Shown here: positions 8,507 through 16,321 of the stretch, piece by piece
How positions within the stretch are numbered: the first letter of the stretch is position 1
Layout: each line of letters starts with the position of its first letter
Assembly (NCBI GenBank): GCA_903837355.1
Contig: CAILUI010000436.1
Coordinates: forward strand, 1 to 64,000
Source: an uncultured Victivallales bacterium
GTDB taxonomy: Bacteria; Verrucomicrobiota; Lentisphaeria; Oligosphaerales; JAFGRS01
DNA: 64,000 nucleotides
Direction: 5' to 3'
Made by a program: the position numbers and the translations under genes
Notes under the pieces: generated by a model
The model's database searches: none
What the model saw: only the letters and a program-made list of their open reading frames with translations
What the model was told of the DNA's origin: nothing

Positions 8507-11266
8507 TTAGTCCAGGGTCCAGATGCCCGTCTGGCCCAGCGTCAGGGGCACGGCGAGGGTGGTGACAGGGCTGCCGACCGCCGCGCCTGTCAGTGCGTCG
8601 GTGACGCGTGCTTGCCGCGGCAGTCGGACGTGGTGGGTGCCGGTGAAGCTCGCATGGACGGCAAGCAGCGAGCGGCTGGCGGCTACGTAGTCACCCTCCT
8701 CCGAGTAGATGTGAACGCCTGCCGAGCGCGCGATCTCTCGCAGCAGCGGCGCCGGGAGCGGTCCGGTAGCGGAGAAGATCACCCGCGCACCGTCCACGGT
8801 TTTCTCTGCCAGTCCGGCGCCCTGGTAGCAGGGCAGGGGCCAGGTTACGCCGTCAAAGAGGTTGGCGGAGGTGCTGCGGGCCAGGCCCCAGAGGTGCGCC
8901 TCCGGGTCGGTGACCTCAAGCAGCGGCGCCATGCGGCTATGGGTTCCGTAGCTATAGCCGCCTGGCAGGGCCGCCAGCGGTCCGTCCGTCTGCGGGAAGA
9001 GGCTGATGAAGGTCGGGCCACCGATCTTGCGCAGCGCGAGCTGCATGCCCGTCAGTTCCGAGGCGGCCTGGTCGGAGGGCCCGTCCGCCGTGAGCAGGCC
9101 GGGCGCGTGCAGCCAGAGGAGGGTCCGGCCCGGACGGCGCAGCGCCCGCAGTTGGGCGCTCGTCTCCGGGTGTGGAGCGTAGAACTGCGGCAGGATGTAG
9201 AGCGTGTAGTCTCGCGCGCTGGCCACCTGGCTCGACAGGATGAGGTCGTACGGTGCGCCGACGTACGCAAGGCAGCCCACCGTCTGGTCCACCAGCAGCG
9301 GGATCGTGAGGTCGTCCGACTGGACCAGGTAATCGGCAGAACGCTCATCGATGACAAGGGCAATCTGCGCCGCCGACGTCCGGGCCTCGGCGGAGAGGCC
9401 GGCGTGGACGGTCTGCAGGCGGCCCAAGGCGTCCAGAGTGGCGCTGTCCTCGAACCATCCGGGGCCCTGCTCCATCCACCAGATGCCGCCGCCGCCGGTC
9501 ACGGCCCCCGCCCAGTTGCGCTGCAGAACCCCGATGGTGCTGGCGCGGTCCGGGCAGCGTCCGAAGGAGTGGTCGGCGTCGTCCGCGGTGAGGAAGGTGC
9601 GCGTGTCGTCCTCGCACAGGTGTAGTTTGCCCGCCCCGGTGATCGCCGCCTGTGGCGCCTGCCCCGTCCAGCCGGCGCCAGGCCCCCGGTCACGGTAGCT
9701 GTAGGGATCGCAGACGAAGTCGATATCCGGGGACGCCAGTACCTGCGCCAGGTCGTGATGTCCGACGTTATGGAAGGACCCGGGTCGCCAGCCGGGGGAG
9801 ATCCAGTAGCCGTAGAAGCCGCCCACCAGATGTTGCCGTCCACAGGCGTCCTTGGCAATTCGCGCGAAGTAGCAGAGGGCCTCGGCGCAGACCTGGGAGT
9901 GGAACCGCAGGTAGTCGATGACGTCCGCCGCCTGGCGTGGGTCCTGGAGGCCGCCCAGCGCCCCCGTGTAGCGCCGTTCCGGTGACGGCACGGCGGCCGA
10001 CTGCAAGGCCGCGTCCGGCTGTCTCCAGGCCTCCCGGAGGGCGTCGTCGGTGCCGTACTTTGCCGTCAGCCAGCGGACGAAGGCGGCCTGTTGTGCGGGC
10101 GAGTAGTCGCCGCAGCTTTCCCCCCAGGCGTAGGACCACTCGCCGCAGTCGCCGGCGCCGATATGCCACCCGAGGATGCTCTGTGTTACCGGGCGTGAGG
10201 CCAGAGTACTGACGAGGGCCGCCAGCGCTGCGCCGGCCTCCTGCCGCCAGAGGGCTGAGCCCATGGAGGGCCAGGGGACCTTCCCCTCGCGGCCATCACG
10301 GTCGAGCAGGCGCGTCTGTTCGTCCGGATGTGCCTGCAGCCACCATGCCGGGGGGCTCACGGAGACCCGCAGGAGGGCCAGTGACTCTGGCACCGCGGCC
10401 GCCATGTGCTGCAGGCTGGCCTCGACCCCCGAAACGTCGATCTTGCCGGGAGCGTGCCACCAGGTACCCATCTCCACGTTGTAGCTGAACAGCCTTATCC
10501 CACGGGTGCCGAAAGAGGCCATCCGTTCGGTCGATGACCCCGAGCGCCAGGGGGCGGTGACGCGGCCCGGGACGTCGCCGAAACCGCGGAGGACCTCCTT
10601 GCCCCCGGCCTGCGCACGGAGTGCGCTGAAGGTCGCCTTGCAGTAGTACGCCGCCAGGACGACATCCCCGGATGGCAGTGGGTCCGGGTCATCCTGGTCG
10701 GCCAGCCGTTGCCCGTCCACCCAGCCCGACAGATGGCCGTCGCTGATCTCCAGTCGCAGGCGTACCTCGCGGCCGAGGCTCCAGTCCAGAGGCTTGGTAT
10801 GCCAGGTCTGCCAGGGGCCCTTCCCGGCGTGCTTCCAGAGCTTGAACTGGTTGCCCTCCTTGGCGAACTGCAGGCCGAACAGGTAGCCGGCGCCGGTACG
10901 TTCGTCCCAGCAGGCGCGGATGGAGACCGTGGCGTCGTCCGTGTACCCGGCGAGCATCGCCACGGTGGCCTCGACCACCAGTGGCGAGCCGGCGGGCACG
11001 GCGGCGGGCACCAGGGCTTCGCCCTGGGCGCGCTCCAGCACCAGCCGACCGTCCTCAACCTGGAGCGGCGCGTCGGGGGGACTGGTGTAGAACAGGAGCG
11101 GGGGAGTCGGTTGGCCGCGCACCAGCAGCGTGGGTACTTCGTCGATGACTCGCACTTCAGCGACCGGCGGCGCGCTTGAGCAGACGAGGGACCACGGCAT
11201 CAGCAGGCAGAGGGATCCCGCCAGCCGGGCGAGGGGTGCCCGTCGTGGGTAGTGGCAGCGGCGCAT
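8507..11266 (-). CDS. Exported beta-galactosidase-like (GH42-like) protein
   Basis: A 919-aa protein. The ATG at 11266 has AGGAG 8 nt upstream and gives a signal peptide (LARLAGSLCLLMPWSLVCSS). Residues of about 35-210 form a laminin-G/keto-disaccharide-hydrolase-like jelly roll (AGYLFGLQF, LRLEISDGHLSGWVDGQ). A clan-A barrel follows, with YNVEMGTWW, GWHIGAGDCGEW and KYGTDDALREAW like GH42 enzymes. A Rossmann-like trimerisation-type domain (IDERSADYLV, LYILPQFYAP) and a C-terminal beta domain complete it. The usual GH42 Asn-Glu pair is not seen where expected; the Glu of CGEW is the best acid/base candidate. The gene lies upstream of, and on the same strand as, the 5284-8286 gene, separated by 220 bp, so co-transcription is possible but not shown. 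Confidence 0.7.
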   Translation of the reverse strand: MRRCHYPRRAPLARLAGSLCLLMPWSLVCSSAPPVAEVRVIDEVPTLLVRGQPTPPLLFYTSPPDAPLQVEDGRLVLERAQGEALVPAAVPAGSPLVVEATVAMLAGYTDDATVSIRACWDERTGAGYLFGLQFAKEGNQFKLWKHAGKGPWQTWHTKPLDWSLGREVRLRLEISDGHLSGWVDGQRLADQDDPDPLPSGDVVLAAYYCKATFSALRAQAGGKEVLRGFGDVPGRVTAPWRSGSSTERMASFGTRGIRLFSYNVEMGTWWHAPGKIDVSGVEASLQHMAAAVPESLALLRVSVSPPAWWLQAHPDEQTRLLDRDGREGKVPWPSMGSALWRQEAGAALAALVSTLASRPVTQSILGWHIGAGDCGEWSYAWGESCGDYSPAQQAAFVRWLTAKYGTDDALREAWRQPDAALQSAAVPSPERRYTGALGGLQDPRQAADVIDYLRFHSQVCAEALCYFARIAKDACGRQHLVGGFYGYWISPGWRPGSFHNVGHHDLAQVLASPDIDFVCDPYSYRDRGPGAGWTGQAPQAAITGAGKLHLCEDDTRTFLTADDADHSFGRCPDRASTIGVLQRNWAGAVTGGGGIWWMEQGPGWFEDSATLDALGRLQTVHAGLSAEARTSAAQIALVIDERSADYLVQSDDLTIPLLVDQTVGCLAYVGAPYDLILSSQVASARDYTLYILPQFYAPHPETSAQLRALRRPGRTLLWLHAPGLLTADGPSDQAASELTGMQLALRKIGGPTFISLFPQTDGPLAALPGGYSYGTHSRMAPLLEVTDPEAHLWGLARSTSANLFDGVTWPLPCYQGAGLAEKTVDGARVIFSATGPLPAPLLREIARSAGVHIYSEEGDYVAASRSLLAVHASFTGTHHVRLPRQARVTDALTGAAVGSPVTTLAVPLTLGQTGIWTLD

Positions 11267-11584
11267 GGTCTCACTCCTTGCGGTGTAGCGATCCGGGTGA
11301 CGGCTCGCGCCGCCCGCGGCTTGCCGCCGCCCAGCGCGCAACGGTACTCTACCCGCCATCCGGGTGTGTCTGCAAGGTCGGCTGCAGGCGACCTGCAGTG
11401 CCTCAGTGGGGAACGGCTCACCGCCTGCACGCGGGTCCTGCTGGCCAGCAGGCTGCCAGGGCGTTGCACACGCGGCGGCCGCGGGCTAGTCTAACGAAAG
11501 CCGGATTGGCAGGCCGCCAAGACCTGCAGATCCACCTCGAGTGGACCATCCTGATGAGGGTGACGCAAGAAGGGAGTGTTGAAC
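11267..11584. other. Divergent intergenic region
   Basis: This 318-bp region separates the GH42-like gene (-) from the GH20-like gene (+). Both genes have a clear ribosome binding site at its edges (AAGGAG before the minus start, AAGGGAG before the plus start). I see no strong -35/-10 or -24/-12 element, no riboswitch-like structure and no gene. Confidence 0.4.
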
Positions 11585-13237
11585 ATGACGGCTCGTCGTT
11601 TCCTGCGCTGGGGGCTGTCTCTCGGGTTGCTCGTGGGGGCGTTGGTCGCCCGCGCCGCCGAGGCTCCGGCGTCGCCGCCGTCACCGCCGGAGCGGCAGAA
11701 GCACTGGCTCTTCGTCTGGCGGGACCTCAGCGATCCGCGGGAGGTGGAGCGCCTGATCGCGCGCTTCCCGCGCGCCCAGGCCGCCGGCTACAACGGGGTC
11801 GTCTTCTCTGCCACCGTCGCGACGGAGAAAGTGGCCGAACTCAAGCAGGCGGCCGCCGACCACCGCCTCGATCTCATTGCCATCGTGATGGGCGGTTCCC
11901 GCGACCGCAACTACATGGAGGGCGTGCTCGTCAGGGACGCGCTCTTCGTGGCTCGCGGGGGCGCTGCCACCCTCGAGCAGGACAACCCGACCCGTGTGGT
12001 CAACGGGGACTTCGAGGACGTTGCCGGGGATCACTTCAAGGGCTGGGCCTTCCAGGACGACGAAGGCACGACCACCTTCGCCGACCACCAGGTCGTCCAC
12101 GGCGGGAAGACCGCGCTCCGCATGGAGAGCATTGGCAAGAACGAGTACCGCCATTGCCGCATCATGCAGCCGCTGAAGCTCCAACCCCACCGGCAGTACC
12201 ACATATCCGTCTGGGTGAAGTCCGAGGGCCTGGCGCCCGCCGACCCGGAGGTCAAGGTCCTCGATCCGGCCGCGGCGCAGTCCATCAGCTTCCAGACCTT
12301 CCGCACCGAGCAGACCCAGGATTGGCGGCGCTGCGACCTGGTCTTCAACAGCCTGGAGTACACGGAGGCCGGGCTCTACCTGGGCTCCTGGTACGGCAAG
12401 GACGGAAAGGTCTGGTGGGACGACCTGAGCATTGAGGAGATCGGCCTGGTGAACGTGTTGCGCCGGCCGGGCTGCCCGGTCACCGTGCTTTCCGAGCGCG
12501 GGGTGACCTACGAAGAGGGTCGTGACTTTGAGCGGATCGCCGATCCCCAGTTGCACCCGTGGATCGCCTATCACGAGCAGCCGCCGATCCGGCTCGCCGC
12601 CGGTTCGCGGATCACGGACGGCGAGCGGCTGCGCGTCAGCTACTACCACCCGATCATCGTCTACGAGGACCGACTGACGAGCTGCATCAGCGAGCCGAGG
12701 ATCTTCGCGGACTGGCGGGCGGAAGTACGGCAGGCGAACGAGCAGTTCCACCCGGCAGCATTCCTGATGTCGCACGATGAGATGCGGGTGATGAACCAGT
12801 GCGCGCTGTGCCAGAGCAAGAAGATGACGCCTGGGGAACTGCTGGCCTGGAATATCCACGAGGCGGCGCAGATCATCCGGGAGGTTCGCCCCGATGCCGA
12901 GATCTGGGTCTGGAACGACATGTTCGACCCGCAGCACAACGCCACGGACCACTTCTACGCGGTGAATGGCTCGCTCGCCGGATCGTGGAAGGGGCTCGAC
13001 AAGGACGTCGGCATCGTGAACTGGCATGGTGGCCTGCAGGGGAAGAACTGCTCGTTTTTCGCCGATCTCGGCTTGCGGCAGATTCTCTCGGGCTACTATG
13101 ACGCGGATGAGGACGGGGCCGGCATTGCCACGTGGCGTGACAACACACGTGGCATCCCCGGCATCGTCGGTGTGATGTACACGACCTGGGAGGATCGCTA
13201 CGAGGCGATGGACGCCTGGGCCAAGAAGGCCTGGTGA
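11585..13237 (+). CDS. Exported GH20-like TIM-barrel protein with inserted CBM
   Basis: A 550-aa protein. The ATG at 11585 has AAGGGAG upstream; a GTG at 11576 is in frame. A signal peptide ends near VARAAEA. The N-terminal part starts a barrel (HWLFVWRDLSDPREVERLI, GYNGVVFSATV). At about residue 135 a carbohydrate-binding-module-like jelly roll is inserted (VVNGDFEDVAGDHFKGW ... GKVWWDDLSIEEIG). The barrel then resumes with FLMSHDEMRV and EIWVWNDMFDP. The Asp-Glu of SHDEM matches the adjacent Asp-Glu pair used by GH20 hexosaminidases, so a GH20-like fold is my best guess. The protein ends with VMYTTWEDRYEAMDAW. Activity on amino sugars is plausible but unproven. The codon use and GC content match the neighbouring genes. 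Confidence 0.7.
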   Translation: MTARRFLRWGLSLGLLVGALVARAAEAPASPPSPPERQKHWLFVWRDLSDPREVERLIARFPRAQAAGYNGVVFSATVATEKVAELKQAAADHRLDLIAIVMGGSRDRNYMEGVLVRDALFVARGGAATLEQDNPTRVVNGDFEDVAGDHFKGWAFQDDEGTTTFADHQVVHGGKTALRMESIGKNEYRHCRIMQPLKLQPHRQYHISVWVKSEGLAPADPEVKVLDPAAAQSISFQTFRTEQTQDWRRCDLVFNSLEYTEAGLYLGSWYGKDGKVWWDDLSIEEIGLVNVLRRPGCPVTVLSERGVTYEEGRDFERIADPQLHPWIAYHEQPPIRLAAGSRITDGERLRVSYYHPIIVYEDRLTSCISEPRIFADWRAEVRQANEQFHPAAFLMSHDEMRVMNQCALCQSKKMTPGELLAWNIHEAAQIIREVRPDAEIWVWNDMFDPQHNATDHFYAVNGSLAGSWKGLDKDVGIVNWHGGLQGKNCSFFADLGLRQILSGYYDADEDGAGIATWRDNTRGIPGIVGVMYTTWEDRYEAMDAWAKKAW

Positions 13238-13365
13238 GGGAGCCCGTGGGGTCGGAAACTCCACGCCGGAGAGGAAGAGGCGGAATCACGGTGTCGACCA
13301 TGGCCTCGGCCGAAAGGGCTCCCCGCATGTTTCGCCTATGCGTTGCCGTCTCGCTGCCGCTGGCC

Positions 13366-15207
13366 CTATCGTTCGAACGGGTTGTAGGCGTGCCGGCCAC
13401 CCTCGAAGTACCCGACCCAGAGATCGCAGATATCGACGTACTTGGTCAGGCTGGCATTGGCCTTCCTCCCCACCCAGATCCGCATTGAGTGGAACCCGTA
13501 GTTCGCGTCGAACTGGTTGAACGTGAAGGTCACTCTGCGCCAGGTCGACGTCGAGGTCACGTTGGGGTCCACGAGAGCGTTGCTGTAGCGCGACGCGTTG
13601 ACCGTGTTCTTCGCCGTGGTCAAGGTGTCCGCCGCGCCGTTGACCTCGGCGACGAAGGTGAGGTCGCCGTCGCCCCTGCAGAGGAAGGTGACGATCGGGC
13701 CGGCCAGGCCCGGTTGGTACTCGTTGAAGCTGAAGCTTCGGGTGATGTACGCATCGGTGGTCGTGCCCGTGAAACGCCAGATGGTCGGGTCGCCGAGGTT
13801 CGTGATCAGGCTGGAGCCGTTGACGTTGGTGCTCGTCCACCCCGGGGGGGTGAAGCCGGCGCTGGGGTCGATGCGGTAGACGTACTCCACCGGGTCAATG
13901 TGGCCGCCGGAACCGAGGTTCGATGAGGCCAGGGTGATGCTGGGGAAGCAGTCCTGGACGAGCAGGTCAGGGGCGGTGTCGCAGTCCACCAGTCGGCCAT
14001 AGAAGTAGCCGGCGCTCTGTGCCATGTATCCGCTCTTCCGCAGCGTCAGGCCCACGATGTCCTCTCCGCCCTGCCCGACGCGCAGGAGGGTGGTGGCGGT
14101 GTCCTTGCCCAGGTCGGTCAGCGAGTAGGACTTCCAGGTCTGTACCGTGCAGTTGTCAAAGGTGACGCCGAACACCGCATGTTGGTTGGCCGCGTCCACC
14201 CGGATGCAGTCCCGCGGCGAACTCTGGCTGGCTTCAAACACGACGTCTTGGACGAGCATCCCCCGGGTCGTTCCTGGGCCCGTGGTGCCACCCGTCACGT
14301 GCAGACCCACCGCCGCCGCCGGGAAGCCGAGCGGGGTGGGGCTGGACGGGCTGTCGCTGAAGCAGCCGATGGTGCAGCCCGTGATGAGGTGCGTCCCGGT
14401 GTCGAAGGCGAGCACTCCCGTGTGCTGTGGGTAGTAGGCCGTGATCATGTCGGCCCGCATGGAGCTCACGTCATTATCGCTGTTGGTGACATTGAGCACG
14501 CTGTGGGCGGCAGGACGGTCCTTGCGGCTGTCGAACACGAAGCCCCAGTTGCACCCGATCGTCGACACCTGCTGGATCAGAGCTTCGGACGTATTCTCGC
14601 ACAGGACGCCAATCAGGCCCTCCTCGACGAGGAGGTCGCGGAGGACCGCGTTGCGTGTGCCACTGACCAGGATCCCCACGAAGCTAAGGTTGGGACTGGG
14701 GGCGCGCTTGATCATGAGGCCTTCCACCCGGTTGTACTTATTGGCGGCGGGGATGGAGCCGGAGGTCTGCCAGACGGTGCCGGTGCCGATCACGAGCACG
14801 GGCTTGGCACCGTTGTAGCCTGCCGCGGAGGTGAAGTACGGGAGCAGAGTGGCCCCACCGTCGCCGTCGAGGCAGACGTTGCTGGTCCTTACGAAGATCG
14901 GCTCGGTGACCCTATACACCCCGCGGAGGTGCACCGTCGCACCGTCGATCCGATCACCGGGGGACTTGACGTGGGGCTTGACGAGGGACGAGGCGTAGTC
15001 GACGGCGGCCTGGATCGCAGCGGTGCTGTCCTGGACACCCGTGGGGTCAGCACCGAAGTCGTTCGCGTGAACCGCCTGGCGCGGCTTCCCCTCGCCGCTT
15101 GTCCCTGCCGGCGGCTTCCCGATCATCGTCTCGGGCTCGAGAGCGCCGACCCACATACCCGCACACACCCCGAACCCCAGCAGCAGCCGCAGCATCCCCA
15201 TCGCCAT
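13366..15207 (-). CDS. Exported parallel beta-helix (pectate-lyase-3-like) protein with C-terminal sugar-binding domain
   Basis: A 613-aa protein. In-frame ATGs lie at 15207, 15201 and 15195; the GGGGGG just upstream best suits 15201. The signal peptide is MLRLLLGFGVCAGMWVGA. It opens with the pectate-lyase-3/GH28-like motif VHANDFGADPTGVQDSTAAI, followed by beta-helix repeats (VHLRGVYRVTEPIFV, LVEEGLIGVLCEN, ITGCTIGCF, VTFDNCTV). The last 170 residues form a beta-sandwich typical of carbohydrate-binding modules (WRRVTFTFNQFDANYGFHS). It is likely a polysaccharide lyase or an epimerase-type enzyme; the substrate cannot be told. It converges with the GH20-like gene and has a 128-bp gap before it. 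Confidence 0.75.
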   Translation of the reverse strand: MAMGMLRLLLGFGVCAGMWVGALEPETMIGKPPAGTSGEGKPRQAVHANDFGADPTGVQDSTAAIQAAVDYASSLVKPHVKSPGDRIDGATVHLRGVYRVTEPIFVRTSNVCLDGDGGATLLPYFTSAAGYNGAKPVLVIGTGTVWQTSGSIPAANKYNRVEGLMIKRAPSPNLSFVGILVSGTRNAVLRDLLVEEGLIGVLCENTSEALIQQVSTIGCNWGFVFDSRKDRPAAHSVLNVTNSDNDVSSMRADMITAYYPQHTGVLAFDTGTHLITGCTIGCFSDSPSSPTPLGFPAAAVGLHVTGGTTGPGTTRGMLVQDVVFEASQSSPRDCIRVDAANQHAVFGVTFDNCTVQTWKSYSLTDLGKDTATTLLRVGQGGEDIVGLTLRKSGYMAQSAGYFYGRLVDCDTAPDLLVQDCFPSITLASSNLGSGGHIDPVEYVYRIDPSAGFTPPGWTSTNVNGSSLITNLGDPTIWRFTGTTTDAYITRSFSFNEYQPGLAGPIVTFLCRGDGDLTFVAEVNGAADTLTTAKNTVNASRYSNALVDPNVTSTSTWRRVTFTFNQFDANYGFHSMRIWVGRKANASLTKYVDICDLWVGYFEGGRHAYNPFER

Positions 15208-15577
15208 GCCCCCCGATGGTCTGAGCAGATCGAACGGCGCGCCCGAATGCCCCGCTGGGGTACTCGACGCCCGTGACGCACACCTCCGCATTCCTCACCA
15301 TACTTCCGAATCCCGTCCCCGCGCCGGATCGCGGAACCGCCTCAGCGAGGCGTCCGACTGGGGCCAGCCAGCGCCGGCACCTGGCGCGGCGCCACCCGCA
15401 ATCAAGGGAGTTGATTCCATAGCCCCGGCGCCATAGCTGCCCGCCAGAACCCCCCGTTCCCCCGATCTGCTGCTTGCGCGAGCCACTTGGCACGCCTTCT
15501 GCTATCCTCGTCTCAACGGCATGCGTGCCGGTTCGGAGGCGGCAGAACAGCACCCCCAGCAAGCGGAGGCAACGGCA
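15208..15577. other. Divergent intergenic region upstream of gvpA
   Basis: A 370-bp region between the beta-helix gene (-) and gvpA (+). The gvpA-proximal part contains a sigma-54-type promoter (15487-15503) and the leader with GGAGG at 15565-15569. I recognise no gene in the rest. If the sigma-54 element is real, enhancer sites for its activator would be expected at about 15300-15420, but I could not identify a convincing palindrome there. Confidence 0.5.
15487..15503 (+). promoter_or_regulatory. Putative sigma-54 (-24/-12) promoter of gvpA
   Basis: TTGGCACGCCTTCTGCT matches the consensus YTGGCACGRNNNTTGCW at 12 of 14 defined positions. GG (15489-15490) and GC (15501-15502) are separated by the required 10 bp. 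Transcription would start near 15514, leaving a leader of about 64 nt before the gvpA ATG. An NtrC-type activator is encoded at 59054-60415. Confidence 0.6.
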
Positions 15578-15796
15578 ATGGCGAAAGTGCAGAAATCAAC
15601 GGATTCGTCGAGTCTGGCCGAGGTCGTCGACCGCATCCTCGACAAGGGTATCGTGATCGACGCCTGGGTGAAGGTGTCCCTGGTCGGCATCGAACTGCTC
15701 TCGGTCGAAGCCCGTGTCGTCATCGCATCCGTCGAGACCTACCTGAAGTACGCCGAGGCGATCGGCCTGACGGCCAACGCTGCGACCCCGGCCTGA
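15578..15796 (+). CDS. gvpA: Gas vesicle structural protein GvpA
   Basis: A 72-aa protein that matches canonical GvpA almost end to end: [52 protein letters not shown]. GvpA is the small hydrophobic protein that assembles into the ribbed wall of gas vesicles. I chose the ATG at 15578 because GGAGG lies 8 nt upstream; an earlier in-frame ATG at 15521 would add a non-conserved extension. No other gas-vesicle genes (gvpF, L, N, K, G, J) lie in this window, so this copy is isolated. The next gene encodes a small membrane protein unrelated to Gvp families as far as I can tell. The promoter looks sigma-54 dependent. Confidence 0.93.
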   Translation: MAKVQKSTDSSSLAEVVDRILDKGIVIDAWVKVSLVGIELLSVEARVVIASVETYLKYAEAIGLTANAATPA

Positions 15797-15822
15797 GTGG
15801 TGGATTCGGAAGCGTAGTCCTT

Positions 15823-15854
15823 GGGCGGCGGGGGCGTCCGGGCGCCCGCTGCCC
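15823..15854 (+). terminator. Possible hairpin terminator after gvpA
   Basis: GGGCGGCGGG (15823-15832) can pair with CCCGCTGCCC (15845-15854), with one G-U pair, 26 nt past the gvpA stop. A short T-rich run (TTCTT) follows 6 nt later, but there is no continuous T-tract. Alternative pairings within the loop exist. Confidence 0.35.
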
Positions 15855-15896
15855 AGGGGCTTCTTGGCTTCGGGAGCCGTTGCCGGGAGACGCACC

Positions 15897-16154
15897 ATGG
15901 AACCGTCGGCCGCTGGAGATCGAGCGTTTGTGCACGGGGTAGCGCTGGGGGTGGCGGTGGGCGCGCTGCTGGCGACTCTGATCCTGGGACTGTGTGTGAA
16001 TGTGGCGCGGTTGGAGTGGAGCCGGGAATTGGATGAGGCTGGGGAGCTGATGGCGTCGGTGGAGGCGCGGGCGTTCGACCGTGGGCTGGCCACTGGCCGG
16101 AATCGGGCACGGGCCGAGACGGAGTGCCACATAGTGCACGCGGAGGCGCGCTGA
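15897..16154 (+). CDS. Small single-pass membrane protein, unknown
   Basis: An 85-aa protein of unknown function. The ATG at 15897 is preceded by GGGAG at 8 nt. One membrane helix spans about residues 13-35 (VALGVAVGALLATLILGLCV), followed by a charged, helical tail (WSRELDEAGELMASVEARAF). It lies 100 bp downstream of gvpA on the same strand, with a possible terminator between them. I recognise no family. It could be transcribed with gvpA by read-through. Confidence 0.55.
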   Translation: MEPSAAGDRAFVHGVALGVAVGALLATLILGLCVNVARLEWSRELDEAGELMASVEARAFDRGLATGRNRARAETECHIVHAEAR

Positions 16155-16321
16155 GAAGGGAGCGGCCGGGATACGGGAAAGCGGAAGGCTGAGGCGGTGT
16201 GCGCGACGTGAAGCACCCGCAGAGCGAGCACCACAGCGGCGCGGGTAACCATGCAGCGAGAAGGAAGTCGTGAATGTCGCCTGCCTGGTGAGGCGCCAGA
16301 GCGTCGAGAGGGACGGTGGGA

